NCBI GenBank assembly: GCA_018398575.1
Contig: JAGTXZ010000009.1
Span: 682,001 to 746,000 of the forward strand
Source: Ampelomyces quisqualis
Lineage: Eukaryota; Ascomycota; Dothideomycetes; Pleosporales; Phaeosphaeriaceae
Direction of reading: 5' to 3'
DNA length: 64,000 nucleotides
A model generated the notes under the pieces. It did not search any database, was not told the DNA's origin, and saw only the letters and a program-made list of their open reading frames with translations. Positions 1-12,562 of the stretch are shown here, one piece after another; position 1 is the first letter of the stretch, and the number at the start of each line of letters is the position of its first letter. A program made the translations under genes and the position numbers.

Positions 1-2028
1 AAAGCACGTCGCAAAGGCCAATGATGGCACAGGGGCCAACAACCACTTCCCTGGAGGATGGCCAACTGCGTGATTCGCATTGGCCGGTGCGTGAGTGATG
101 AAGCCAGGTGTGTTGACGCTGAGCTTGGTTCTGCTCCGCTGCAGCGTGATGGAGTCGCGACTAAACACCAGGCGCGCAACTCCTGCTGTCGCGGCGCTTC
201 ACGACTCGCAGACGCTGCTCCACGCAGTAGTTGGCCAACGGGGGGCCAACCCGTCTTTCAGGTCGCGTCTTTGTCTGGGCCCAGACTGCTTGTCCGTGCG
301 CGCATCCGGCATCTGATCCAGGCGTGTTGGCGCCAACTGGGACTGTGCCCGCGGGCTCCTGAGTCCTCGCCCTTGGTACTTGGGAAAACAAAAACATCAT
401 ATCCGTACGGAGTACTGTACGGAGTATGGCCGTCTGTCTCTGTCGTGCCCGCCACCCTGGGTCAGGAGAGCCGCATGGCAGTGCCGCCAACCTCAGGCCG
501 ACCGGCGTCGACGCCATGCCACGCCACGCCATGCCTCTCCACAGCGTCAAAGGCACCCCGGCGACGCTCTTTCACCGTCGCCCGTACTCGTAGACGAATG
601 GCACTGGCACCCCATGAGCCATGGGCTCTTTCACTCCCGGGCCGGCGTAAGCGACAGCTCCTCCAGGACCTCCACTCTGCTGGTCCAAGCCGTCCCGCAC
701 GCCAGCAGACTCCGACCGATGGCCAGGGTCTGGCTGCGCTACGTGCCTTCACCCCCCCGGCTGCGCATTGTTGTCGGCGGTCCCATGCTTGCTAACCCGA
801 ACCTAAACGGTGTGGTTCATTATTCATTTGTCGCATTGCTTCTGCCGTGCCTCGTCTGCGTTGCCCGCTTGTGAGGTAGTGCGTCTGCGAATAGCGCTCC
901 CGCCCGCTGCTCACCTGAGGCTTGCTCTCGTGCCATGCCTACTTCATCTCCCTTCCCGATTCAGATCCCCCCTCCAAACGCTCGGACAGACCCTATCGCC
1001 TGGTTGAGCCCTGGGATTCCTGAAGCCCCAGCGCGCCAGTCAGCCACGCGAAGGTATCCCAGCACCCGTATCCCGCCATACATATACGTACAGGCCACCG
1101 CGCTCCACTCGCTCGCGGTACCAGAGCCTTTAGCCCTCCCAGGTTCCAGCCTTTTCCGCCATCGCTGCTCTAGGGCGCCCAGGTCTGAAGCTTAACAAGA
1201 AGGGATCGCCGCTCCACACGCCTCAAACTCCACCACCACCTCACAAGGCGAGCTTTCTCCACCAGCCCATTGCTGGGACCACATCGTCGACGTGCAACAC
1301 CAGATCTTACAACGCCGCTGTCGTGAACGGTAACAAGATCGACCTTCGTCTGCCCCCGTGTCCCATTCTAGTACTCCACGCCGCACCCAACACTGCGGCT
1401 CGACCCTCGACAGGCTGAACACGAGCCAATCCGGAACACGTCGCTGTCATTGTCGGACGACAACATCAATGCGGCCACAGCCGACTTGACCAGAAACCAT
1501 TCTTTTTACAGCCCGTGCGACCACCACCGTAGTAGCACTACGTCTGCACAACCAGGAAACCGGGCTCTATCAAACACCTTGTGCTGGAATTCACCACAGT
1601 GCCACAGATTTCTGCTTTTGATCCTCTGTACGCCCTTCTCCCTCGATCTGCGCCAACGAGTACCGCTAATGTCGCGCAGTGACTGAGACTTTCTCCAAGA
1701 TTTCAGGACCGACGTGCAGCTTTCGGTATTACGGCCCATCTGAGCTCGCGCAGGTACCATACGTAAAATTCCCCATCAAGTGCAGTGTCTCTAGAACTCG
1801 GAGGAGCCATTCGCCGTCTTCAGCCGCGCAAGTCCAGCCCAGGAACACCATCGTAAACTATCGAGACGAAGTGGACGCTTGTGTTCGTGGACACCCTTTT
1901 ACAAGATCCCTCACATTCCACTACTTGCTGCTTATCGACATCTTGTCCCCCTTCGACTAGAGCCTCTACCTTTCACCTTACGCCTTTGAGCTACCTTCCG
2001 GCAGTCGCCATCTCCAGTCCACATTCAG
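1..2028. other. Intergenic region and probable long leader of the C2H2 gene
   Basis: No gene is recognisable here. Several overlapping open frames exist, but they have low-complexity, non-conserved translations and none resembles a known family. Two copies of the 9-mer TACGGAGTA lie almost in tandem at 406-414 and 418-426. The stretch from about 1200 to 2028 is pyrimidine-rich and probably holds the 5' leader, and perhaps a first small coding exon, of the C2H2 regulator that follows. Confidence 0.5.
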
Positions 2029-3538
2029 CCTTCACGTGGGTTGTATTGGTCGGGCGCTCCATCCTCGACTCCGTCATTTGCAGCGTCACAGCCGCACCCT
2101 CACCAACATCCTCTCCCATCCGAAGCGGGTAGGTCATCAGGACCTAACCGGGACACAACCGTCAACGTGGCTGCTGCAGTGGCTCATCCGGCTTTGATGC
2201 ATCCTGGGTCTGACCCAATGGGTGCACCTCCCAGCTTTTCCCAACGGCGGCCTCACGCGGCGCAATTGGGTAGCTTTGAGCTTCCCCCACCGCCCATGCA
2301 CAAATATCCCTACACCAATACCGTCACCGCATCGCAGTCGTCACAAGCCCCGACGACCATTGCCAGTGTTGGTAATTTGCTTACTCCGCCAAACACACTC
2401 CACAGCGATGCCCTGAACTCCTCGGGAGTATCATCGAGCAGTGCAAATTCAACAGCCATGGCCTACTCCAATGGCAACTACATCTATTCTCCCCCTACCC
2501 AGGCACCAACACACTATGCGTACCCACAAACACACCAACAGCAAAACCAATATGGCCAAGCCCGTGGAGGTATGTTCACTCATTTACGCAGTGATCGTCA
2601 GTTCGACCATCAAGACTCACTTCGAAAAGGGCTGAACGCGCCACCGTATGAGCTGAACCAACAATTGCCACCTTTTACGCCATCATCAAACTCGGGCAGT
2701 ATGCCCTCCATGTCTGCGCAACAGCAGCAGCCTCATCATATGATGAGCCAGCATGCGCAAACGCCTTCTTCCTCTGCTCCTCAACAGTCGCCTTCACTTG
2801 CACAAGATTCGTTCCGACAACCACACCCACCAACACCAACCTACAACTATCAGCCATCGGGCACGCCACAGCACTCCAACTTTCCATACTCGACCGGGCC
2901 TTCACCGACATTGACCCAACAGCACAGTCCAATCAGTGCCGTTGGATCCATGTCTCGAATGTCGCCAGCTGTCTCTCAGGGGCCAATGCCTTCAATCCCC
3001 TCGAACCCGCAACATTCACCATATTCGTATCAGAGACCACCACCGTCAGCTTACCAGCCTGGTCCAGCGCCCGTTTTCTCAAACGTGCAGAATCCAAACA
3101 GTCAGCTTACCCTGGTTGGCGTGCATCCTGGAATGATGCCTGGCTTCAACAGCGGTCACGCTGCGGCAATGCCTCATTTTCTCGGTCACCCACCCCACCA
3201 GCAGCCGGCAGCAAATGACCGGCCTTTCAAGTGCGACCAGTGTCCACAAAGTTTCAACCGTAACCACGATTTGAAGAGACACAAGAGGATACATCTGGCC
3301 GTCAAGCCTTTTCCCTGCAATCATTGCGACAAGAGCTTCTCGCGGAAAGATGCGCTTAAGGTATGCCACAACCACAGTATCATTTCCCATGTACCGTCAC
3401 TAAAATGGCAATCAGCGTCATATCCTTGTCAAGGGCTGCGGAAAAGTCGCCGCCGCAAACGACGACAGCAGACGCGAAAGCGGTTCACCCAAGTCTGAAC
3501 CCATCGATTCCAAGCCCAACATGTCGTCGCACCAGTAA
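2029..3538 (+). CDS. C2H2 zinc-finger transcription factor
   Basis: This is a probable nuclear DNA-binding regulator with two exons supported here: coding to 3360, an intron at 3361-3415, then 3416-3538. The N-terminal 390 or so residues are rich in Ser, Pro, Gln and His and look like disordered activation sequence. Near the C-terminus sit two adjacent fingers. The first is C-x2-C-x12-H-x3-H; the second is C-x2-C-x12-H-x5-C, completed only after splicing. A short basic and acidic tail follows. The start is unresolved. The in-frame stretch upstream of 2197 has no ATG, yet reads like protein back to about 2029. One possibility is an upstream exon with ATG at 1669, a GTGACT donor after 1678 and an acceptor ending at 2017. 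Otherwise translation starts at ATG 2197. The finger pair resembles regulators of the FlbC type (conidiation), but that assignment is from memory and uncertain, so no symbol is given. Confidence 0.8.
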
Positions 3539-5500
3539 AATCTGTTCATAGCAATCGCTTTTCACTTCTCATTTTTTGTATTCGATACTCTTTCGTGTTT
3601 CACGGCCACGGGACAGTCTTTTGCCCTTCCGCCAATACCTTCGCTGCAAGTATTTGGCTACGAATTTCATGTTTGATGTTTACTGTTTTATTGAACCTGG
3701 GATTACCCTGGGAAATGCATTGGATATACCTACGGCTGGCGTTGTATCAGGAATCTGGCATGGCAACATTTACTGTTTTTGCTTTATTCCCCTGCTTGAT
3801 ATTCACTTTTCAACTGGGCGGGCGCATATACCTCTTGGGACGGTGCACTACAGCGGGGGCTTGTATCAGGTATTGTGCGATCCGAGTGCTTTTTGCAGAA
3901 GCACAGTACTTACGGATGCGGGTTCCTACATGTCAAGGTGTCTCGAAAGTGGGACATGTGCGGTTTCAGGTTTGGGGCTGGCCAAGTACAACAAGGGGCC
4001 CGGGAAGCAAACTGCTCGAAAAGGACCTTCCGCTCGGCACAGCGCCGTATGGCATTAGTATTGCCAAAACACGGGGACCTGGGGCATTCAGATGGAGGCT
4101 GCTCACAAATACCAAGATGCGATTTTTACTGTTCCTCACACTACCTGTCCCAGAGATCACCTGTGTCATGTGCATGTGCGCGTCGGAATATGTCGCTGGC
4201 CGAAAAGGTACGTGATGAGGTCGTTTATGCAAGATAAGCTCGATGAAGGAGAGGCTGCATTAAGGTTTGGTTGTGCGCGTCCCAAGTACCCGGTACTGAG
4301 CGGCCGGCATCTTCCATGGTGTCGCGCGTACGCCGTACGGAGTGGGCGCTGCGATCGACGCTTCTTCCGGGACGCGCTACGAACTTCACCTCACATCACC
4401 TCTCCTTCCTTCCTGTCATTGCATGTCGCCACAGACGGCCACACATCCCACGCAGACACGACCGTACAGTGATAGGACGTGATTACTTTTTATACGTTCT
4501 GCGCATTTTATTCCTCGTGTGGCCTGGCTACCTTGGCTTGCCAATGCTTATGCACGACACTCGGTATTTTGTCCTCACCATGTTTTCTTCCAACGGACGC
4601 AGTACCCGCAAGCTTGGCCTGATCGTATCCGTCTTCTGTTCGAGAATGCAGTACGTCTTCACCGTGCATCGCAGTGTGGTGTGCTGGCCACGTGAGGATC
4701 AGGTCGAGCCTCGCAACTTGCACGCAAGGAAGTGGCCAGCCGTGGACGCGGCACCATCTAGAATCTCGATAGCCTCTGGCAAGGCAGGCCCAGAAGGCAT
4801 CACCGTCACATGATAAAGTCGTTGTATCTGCGTTTCTGCCGTCCTCTCAGCAACCCATTCCTCTCTTCCCATTCAGGATGCAAACAAGCTCCCTTTCCTT
4901 CCCACGCGAAGCTTGGCACATTCCGTCTTCCCTGATTTTCCCCTGCTCGGCTTCGAACTTCAGATAGGACAGAGGCCGCAGCCTGTCCTTCACGAGACTG
5001 CAACTGCTGCTCTTGGTGGCGCTGTGAGCACCTGCCGTTTGTGCGTTTGCATATGGCTGTTTGATATCGGTCCGTGCGCTCCTTTCCTCCCAACATTGCT
5101 CCCCAACATCGACGCGACCTCTGGCACTGTATGCATCCAACACCTGTTAGCTTTTTTGGTCAACGAGTAGATTTCTTTGCCACGGCCCAGCCAGCCGCCC
5201 CTCCTTTGCCGGCGCCCTCCACGACTCACATCGAGCGGGGCATTGCGTGGTCGCATTAGCAACAGCAAGAACATAACAACAACAACAAAACACGGCGGCA
5301 TAACCATGGCACACGCCTAGGGCGCCATCACGGCGAACGACTACCACGGCAACAGCCCCGCACCCTCGTGCTCGGGCTCTCAGTGCGTCACTTATCTTTG
5401 CACATCTTGGTCTGCCCCTCCACTCAACCACCCTGACACGCATTGCACCAGTAGCGAGGAGCCACCGCCTTGGTCACTGCATGCTGCCGCCCGCATATAT
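3539..5500. other. Intergenic region between the C2H2 gene and the Gin4-like kinase
   Basis: Nothing here can be supported as a gene. The first part is T-rich and typical of a fungal 3' untranslated region. The open frames of up to about 200 codons at 3595-4215 overlap each other in three frames and encode no recognisable domain. The last 500 bases are C/T-rich and probably form the kinase promoter and leader. Confidence 0.5.
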
Positions 5501-8500
5501 ATGACGATGGATCACAGCTACCATGGCCGGCCTCCGACGCGCCGGCGTGCCCTGGCAGAGAGCTCTTCTCGCGCGAACGAGAACCCGCCAGCCCAGCGTC
5601 GAGGAGACAAGCAAGCCCGCGACCCCACGTCGGCCTCGTCTTCGAAGCCGCCACCTCACAACGAGTCCATTTTGCCCGACGGCACCCTGGCAGTACGCCA
5701 CGAGCAACACGCCTCGCCCGAGAACAAGCGCCTCTCGGCCGTCCAGGCCCACGATCCCCGCCCACACAACTCAAAGCGCGACTCGGAGATCTCAAACGCA
5801 AGCACAAACGCCTCCAATACCAACCGGCGGCGCAAGACAAGCATCGGCCCATGGCAGCTGGGTCGGACCATTGGGCGCGGAGGCTGTTCGCGTGTGCGGC
5901 TTGTTCGACACACCGGCACCGGCCAGTACGGCGCTGCCAAGATCATCTCCAAGGCTACGGCAGAAAAGGTGCGGGCGCTGAGCTTGGCCAACCTGATCAA
6001 GAGCGCTGAGCAAGAGTCGGCCCTGGACCCGGGCAGCAAAGTCATCCCGTTTGGCTTGGAGCGGGAGATCTGCATCATGAAGTTGCTCGACCATCCCAAC
6101 ATTGTACGCCTGTACGATATCTGGGAGAATCGCAACGAGCTGTAAGTGCTTCCTTTTGTTTGGTATCCCGTTCAGCCTCTAACACCGCACAGATACCTCA
6201 TCATGGAGTACGTCGAGGGCGGCGAGCTCTTCAGCTTCATCCACGAGCAGCACGGCGTGGACGAGCTTTACGTTGTGCATATCTTCCGACAGATCATTGC
6301 GGCTCTCATATACTGTCACCGTATCAACATCCACCACCGCGATCTGAAGCCAGAGAACATTCTGCTGGACCGAGACACGATGACCGTCAAGCTGGTAGAC
6401 TTTGGCATGGCCGCACTTCAGCCCACGGGTAAGAAGCTCACTACGCCTTGCGGCAGTCCGCACTATGCGGCGCCTGAGGTTCTCAAGACAACATCATACG
6501 ATGGTGCCAAGGCAGACGTATGGAGCTGCGGTGTCATCCTTTTCGTTTTGCTGACTGGCACACAACCTTTCGACTACTCCGGCGAAGACAGCCATATGAA
6601 ATATCTGTTCCGCGACATTCAAATGGCAAAGTATGTCATGCCCGATAAATTGTCTCTAGAGGCCAAAGACCTCATCCGCAAGATTCTGGTAGCAAGTCCC
6701 AAACAACGTATAGGCTTGGACGACATCTGGGACCACCCGTTCATGCGAAAGTACAATAAAGAATTGAACTTTGTCGGCGAATTTGCCAGCCAAGCACATT
6801 GGACAGGTCCTCAACCAGCAATCTCCGAGTGGACGAAACTTGAGCGAGGGACAGTCGACCGGGAGATCCTGCGATATCTACGCACGCTATGGCATAGTGA
6901 GAAGGAGGAGGTGCTAGTACAGCGCCTGTTAAGCAAAGAGTACGCACCATCCGCCCCAGCATGTGAGGGCGACTTATAATTGACATGACATAGGGCCAAT
7001 CAAGAGAAGTACTTCTACTCTGCGCTGCGAGAATACCACACCGATCAGCTCGAGAATTATCAGCCTGATGCACATCATGCTGTAGCAAAGTCCAATAGCG
7101 ATCACCATCACAACACGCGTCATACTCCCACTCGCAAAGATGTGGAAAATATGCCATCGAACAAGCACAAGCGCTCCCAATCAGCCTACTCGATTCTCAA
7201 TAATGAACATCTATACTCTCAGCACAGCTTCTATGAGTCACCTGTGTCCGAAGCTAGCTACGATCCTTTCCGCGCGTCGAGGCAGCCCATCGTACCCGAA
7301 CAGGGTGTCATAAATCAGAATGTTACGGTACTCCGAGGGCCCAGCATCGCCAGCAGAGCTCGGAAAACACGACCAGGCACACCACTGGAGCATCATCAGA
7401 CTGGCAGTTCTCTTCGCGTGCGAGCCCTGCGCAACAATTCCAAGCGTAGCTCTGCCATGTCTCGCGCATCATCATATCAAAGCAACCCATCACATCGTTC
7501 AGTTTCAATCAAGCGACGTTCGATGTCCCGTTCATCTCTCGCGAGCTCGTATTGGGCAAGCAGTCCTCCGGTTGTCGCAAGGTCTGGCCGTCTTGGACGA
7601 CGAGGGGTGAGCTTTTCACATCTGCGTGATCGTCGTTCCTCTGTAGCGACTGCTAGTACTGTAGACTACAGTGCATTGGCGTACATGACGGATGAGGTTA
7701 CCCCTGTTCATCGACCACATACCTCCATTGGCTCCTATGCCTGTTCGGAGTACAGCTCGTCCCATCGGTCAAGCACACGTCAACCTTCTTCGGCATATCG
7801 ATCGAGGTCACATGGGACAGCGCGCACAGAAATTCCACGACTAAAGCTTCGAAAGCCAGAGAGTCCAACAAAGTTCATTCAGAATGAGGCAAGAAAGGTC
7901 AGTACCGAGCTAGGGCACCAGATGGAAGAGGCCTTCAACCGCTCGTCTATCGGCTCCAGTGTTCGTACCTCAGGCACCGGTGGTCACCAGGACATGTCAC
8001 AGAATGATACTCCACCCACATCCTTCTCAAATACAAGGGACTCAGGTGGTAGTTTTATTGCAACCCCGAACATGAAAGCCGCGCCGTCTCAGCGCCCGTT
8101 ACCACCGATTCCGAGCGAAACGCCGAACACGTTTCTACAGCGCAAATTGGCGGAGACACGCGCCGAGATTGCTCGACGTCTAGAGGAGAACGGCGATAAC
8201 ACCGATCACTTCAATCAAGTCCTCGAGAACCTCGATCGCCTGATGCTGCCCGTGCCCAGCACGAAGCGCACCGTGTCTGCGCCTGCGAAATCCCCAGAGC
8301 ATCCTGCACCACTACATGTGATTCCAGAAGAGAAGCAGGATAGTGTGGACGGGTTTGAGCAGCCCTATAGCGCCAACTATAGAGCTGTCACTGACACTGT
8401 CAGGCCACACGCACATCGTGCCATAACAGAGCAACAAACTATTCGTGTTGTTGATCAATCTCCAACCCGTGTCGCGCCTCTCAACATCCGCAAGCGCAGC

Positions 8501-9738
8501 GGTGCAAGCACCAGTTCGAGAAGAGCGGGTGAGGCACTTTCTGTTCCATGGCCTGGTCCAGTTCCGAAAACCGCTACACGCTCCCATCGAGAAGGCCAGA
8601 ACGAACTTTTTGCTCCGCGTTCTACGCAGCCAGCACCCGCGCTCGAGAAGAAAGACACTGTTCTGAAGAAGAAGAAGTCTTTATGGTTTCGCCGCAACAC
8701 CGAAGAAAAGGAACGCGAACAGGAGGCCAAAGAGAACCAAGTTAAGAAGAAGGCTTCGAATACTGGTCTGCTTCATATCCCAGATATATGGCAAGGTTTG
8801 GATGACCGCATCAAAGACGAAATCCCCAGAGCCACAAACGCTGTGCAAGGAATGCAGCAAACAGAGCGGAGCAACGACAGCGAGTTCCCAATTCGTAACC
8901 CCAGCGCGCCTGCAACTAAGAGTGACGGCGCACTGCGAAAGGGCTTCCTTGGTTTCTTTGGCAAAAAGGCCAAGGAAGACAAGGGCAAGCGTCCAATGGA
9001 GCTGGGTGGTAAGATCACCCTCGGGACTTCTCGGACTTCCCCTACGTTTTACTAACATTTTACAGGTATCAACTTTAGTTCGTCGTCCATTCTGTCTGGC
9101 TTCGATCTTGGCCCTGAACACGATGCGGCGCCCCGCACCGGCCCCCCTGAGGTGCAGATGAACTGGCTATCCCGGTTCCTACACATCAAGCCGGCCAACA
9201 AGACCCTCTGCTTCCATATCGGGCGTGGTAAGGTCCGACAAGATCTTGTCCGATTGCTTCGAGACTGGCAGCGTTTTGGCATTCGCGATGTCACTTTTGA
9301 TCGTGGCAGTAACGCGATCAACGCGCGCGTTGACAAGAACAATCGTAAGCATACCTTTTCATCTTGTTCCAACCTTTTGTTCAGCGAATGGCGTCTCGAG
9401 GACTGGCATTTTGAAGTCGAAGTTCTAGAGGTGGAACATATCTTGCGATGTAATGCTGCATTCTTTTTTGTTGTTTGCTCAATTTTTCGGCATAAATATG
9501 CTAATGTGATCGCTTTCTAGACCTCAAACTCAAGCCCGTATCTTTCGTCATCGAGCTCTTCGTTGTTCTCGAGCACGGTCAGCGCGCCAATCTCTGCCTT
9601 GCACGGTTCACGCAGACCCGTGGCGCCGCATCAAGCTTCCGCAAAGTCGTCGATATTGTCGAGGACGTGTGTCGAGCTCGCTGCATGTTGATTGAAGATG
9701 CCGAGAAGCAGGCGGCTATGATGGAGGTCTTGGACTAG
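5501..9738 (+). CDS. Gin4/Hsl1-type serine/threonine protein kinase
   Basis: This is a bud-neck/septation-type kinase of the Nim1-related (Gin4, Hsl1, Cdr2) group, which couples morphogenesis and septin organisation to mitotic entry. It has five exons (5501-6141, 6193-6939, 6994-9008, 9066-9344, 9521-9738) encoding 1299 residues. A basic leader of about 110 residues precedes the kinase domain (roughly residues 115-400). The domain shows a Gly-rich loop (GRGGCSRV), AAKII lysine, HRDLKPEN catalytic loop, DFG and APE-type motifs. A long Ser/Arg-rich linker follows. The C-terminal 160 residues contain conserved aromatic and basic segments that look like the fungal KA1-like membrane-binding domain. 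Three introns are 51-57 bp; the last is 176 bp. ATG 5501 is followed by a second in-frame ATG at 5507, so the start is uncertain by two residues. Which of the paralogous yeast kinases it matches best cannot be decided by eye. Confidence 0.9.
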
Positions 9739-10819
9739 GAGATTTGCGACCAGAATGAAGGCACGATGGCTAGGAGATGTCTGAGCGTCCGACGACATAC
9801 ACCTCTGTGATCAGGCTGCATTTGCTGGCTTGTTTGGACACGAGTAGGGACCAAGGAAGTAGCGCGGAAGGTGGACGATGTGGTCCAAGCACGCTTTCGT
9901 TCCAATGTTTAGGGCTTGGATATTCGAAGGATCATGTGGGCCACTTGAGCACGATATTCACGACAGGTTTACGACGGCATCGATGCCCCGAGCAGCAACA
10001 TGACCTCGAACGATACCCAGCATACCCCTCGCCGCCGTTAGCATATCGGATGCCCTAGAAAAGTGTTTCTATATTCCGCATCACGGCGTGCGGCAGGTTT
10101 TAAAACTCACACTAATGTCTCTCTTTTGATACGATGCTTTGCTAAAAGGCACTTCTGCTGGTAGCATTGGCATGGCGTGGCTATCTGAAATGGTGGTGCA
10201 GTGTTTGTGTGTCTTTGGGAGGCATGTGCATTGTCTCTCCTGGATTTGAGCTAGCATCACGGTGGTGTACAAGTATAATTAATTGCGAAGCATTGTTTAG
10301 AATACTGTGCGATGCTTGTGATGATCACGCGTCAGTGACTAGCCAATTCATCGGATGGCGATGTGGCTTCCCAAGGGAGCGTTGTAGGGCTGTTGTATTT
10401 GAGATGCGTCATCTGTGTAGGATGTACGTTGTCTGCATGTACGGAGTACGTCAGGGTGCGGCATGAGGGCGCGCTCCAAAGTGTGCAAGAAAGACTGACA
10501 AAGCAACGCTCTCATCATTCCACGCATCAGCGTTCCACAACCCACTGGCACAATGTAATGCTCTCAAAGGCACATGGCACAGAATCATCAGGTTCGTGAG
10601 GACGTGGTATTGCATTGCCCTATGGGACGCCGAACCCTAACATGGGAAGAAGTGTCCGGCACACCGGTCCCAAAAGAGATGTATCATCATCCCGTTGCTT
10701 CCATGTTTTCCCGCCGCGATCGGAGTGGTTCAGAGAGAGGAAACAGAAACACCGAGTCATGCCGAAAAACAGCCAGTAAAACCCCGGCCCATGCACTCAT
10801 TCAGCAGCAGCAAGCCCGC
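9739..10819. other. Intergenic region between convergent genes
   Basis: This lies between the 3' ends of the kinase (+) and eL24 (-) genes. It contains one TACGGAGTA copy at 10440-10448 and T-rich untranslated sequence. No conserved coding frame was seen. Confidence 0.5.
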
Positions 10820-11614
10820 TTAGCGAGTCCTTGCCTGGACCTTGGGTGCGGCACCCTTGGCGCCCTGCTTACTCTGGATCTTCTGTGCCTGGCCTCGTGC
10901 GGCCGTGGAGGCGCTCTTGGCCTTCTCGGCCTTCTTCTTCGATTCGGCGGCGGCCCTCTTCTCCTTTCCTTCCTTGACGGCGGCTGAGCGGGCGGCGGCG
11001 CGGGCCTCGGGGCGCTGAGTACGGCGCTCCTTGATCACGTCGAGCGAGGCACCGACGATGGCACGCTGGTGCTTGACTGTGCGGCGGGAACGCTTCTTGG
11101 CAACTTCCTGTAGGGCGACGGTGGTTAGCATGCGCGCCACGTTGTAGGTGTGGTAGGGAGTGGGTGGGCAGGTTGGGGTTATGCTGGCTGCCATGTCCCA
11201 GTGCCATCTTGCGATGCGACTGATGTCATAGCTCGCAGCGCACCCATCTCCCCACTCTCTCGTACGTGTGCGATTGTGCGAACTAACCTCAGAGATACCC
11301 TTCTTGTGCATCCGTCGGTACAGAGTGGTCCATGAGATCTTGCGGGGGTTCTTCCTCTGGAGGAACAGGGACTCGGTCTTGCCGTTCTGGAAGCGGAAGA
11401 TCTTGCTGTCACCGCGGACATACAGCTTGCCCTATGCTTTCCGTCAGCGTCTCTCCCTCCCATTAGCGTGGTGCAGGCCCGCGGCCAGATGTGTGTCGTG
11501 TCTGTAGCGCGGCGACGGAATTCCGACGTCTGGCGGGTCGGTGTGGGAGAGGGCAGAACGCACCTTGCCGGGGTAGATCTTTTGGCCGCTGAAGGTATCT
11601 TCGTAGGTACGCAT
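10820..11614 (-). CDS. rpl24: 60S ribosomal protein eL24
   Basis: This is a cytosolic large-subunit ribosomal protein of 160 residues. On the minus strand the exons are 11564-11614 (17 codons), 11288-11431 (48 codons) and 10820-11107. Introns of 132 and 180 bp have GTGCGT/TAG and GTTAGT/CAG borders. The N-terminal part carries the family signature FSGQKIYPGK followed by the SLFLQRKNPRKISWTTLYRR segment. The C-terminal half is highly basic, Ala/Lys-rich and alpha-helical, as in other eL24 proteins. Length and intron-rich 5' end match fungal RPL24 genes. I looked for C/D or H/ACA snoRNA boxes in the two longer introns and saw none. Identification is secure. Confidence 0.96.
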
Positions 11615-12301
11615 GTTGGCGGTGTTGGAGCAGTACCTGTTGTGTTAGTCGTGGGGTTGTCGTCGGTCGCGGTTCAGAGGTCGAATTGATTGTGTGCGCA
11701 GCGTCGCCTCGCTAGTCTCGAAATGGCGCTAGTCGTCAATCTTGGCATTGACACCACTTAACCACACCCTATCCACCTCGCACCAGACTCTTGTCGCTTT
11801 TGGGGGCCGGGGTCTTGCATGTAATCTCTCTTCATCACACATTGCGACACATTCTGGCGCCAATTTTGTGCAGTATTTGGCGCATTTGGACCCATATTGG
11901 GCTACAATTGGAGGCAGCATCGTGATGAGCAGCTGCGTAGCAGGCTCAAGACCATTATCAACACCGCATGGGTCAAGTCGGTCGAGTCGAAGAGGAAGGA
12001 ACAAAAGGATCAAAAGTGTCAAGTCGGGCGTGGCGTGGAACCACAACAGAGCATGAGGCAATGGTCGTAGCAAATGTTGGACGTGGTCCCTTCATTCAAA
12101 AAGCTAGTGTTGGGTATCTATGCGCTCTCGCCTTCATCAAGAATGCTTCCTCCCCTCTCGTCCCTCCATTACCGAATGAAAACAACTCAATATCCTCATC
12201 TCATTAAACGGCTCCCTTGGGTATTCAGCCTCCTTTTCTCTCTCCACACACGTCTGCCGTCAGACGTCCCGTCTTGGCCTTGGTCGCAAGACGGGACCGC
12301 A
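11615..12301. other. Intergenic region upstream of eL24
   Basis: This is the probable promoter of the minus-strand ribosomal protein gene plus the 3' untranslated region of the small protein gene. Nothing else could be supported. Confidence 0.45.
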
Positions 12302-12562
12302 CTAGACTCGACTAGTATGTGTGGTTCTGGTGCCGCGTCTGCGTCCGCCGCGGCCGCAAGTCAGGCAGCTGATGATGATGCCGAAGAGCGAGACAATGGC
12401 GTTGATGATGGCTTTGAGACCGGCGGCGATGGCGTTGACAATGGCCATGATGCAGTTACCGATCGTGCGGAAGACGGATTGGATCTGTGTGCCATGTTAG
12501 TGGACTGGCCGTGAAGAAGCTAGGTCACGTGAGAGACGTACGCATGATACGACGGCGCCCAT
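12302..12562 (-). CDS. Small 67-residue hydrophobic/Cys-containing protein
   Basis: This short spliced gene has exon 1 at 12542-12562 (seven codons, MGAVVSC) and exon 2 at 12302-12484 (60 codons plus stop). The 57-bp intron has a GTACGT donor, a perfect CACTAAC branch site and a CACAG acceptor. The protein is alternating Ile/Ala/Val-rich for about 45 residues, with Cys at positions 7, 18, 47 and 50. It ends in a basic tail (GRGGRRRG...). An N-terminal Met-Gly and a nearby Cys suggest possible N-myristoylation/palmitoylation or a small membrane-associated peptide. That is inference. The reading frame, splice signals and amphipathic pattern support a real gene. Function unknown; I assign no family. 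Confidence 0.72.

Noticed and set aside
58..795. Long open frame of 245 codons at the left edge
   Set aside because: It overlaps other long frames on both strands in GC-rich DNA and shows no domain, splice context or family resemblance.
3595..4215. 206-codon frame with hydrophobic stretches downstream of the C2H2 gene
   Set aside because: Three frames are open over the same interval, and the composition fits T-rich 3' untranslated sequence.
11108..11287. Possible intronic snoRNA in the eL24 gene
   Set aside because: No convincing C/D or H/ACA boxes could be found in either intron.
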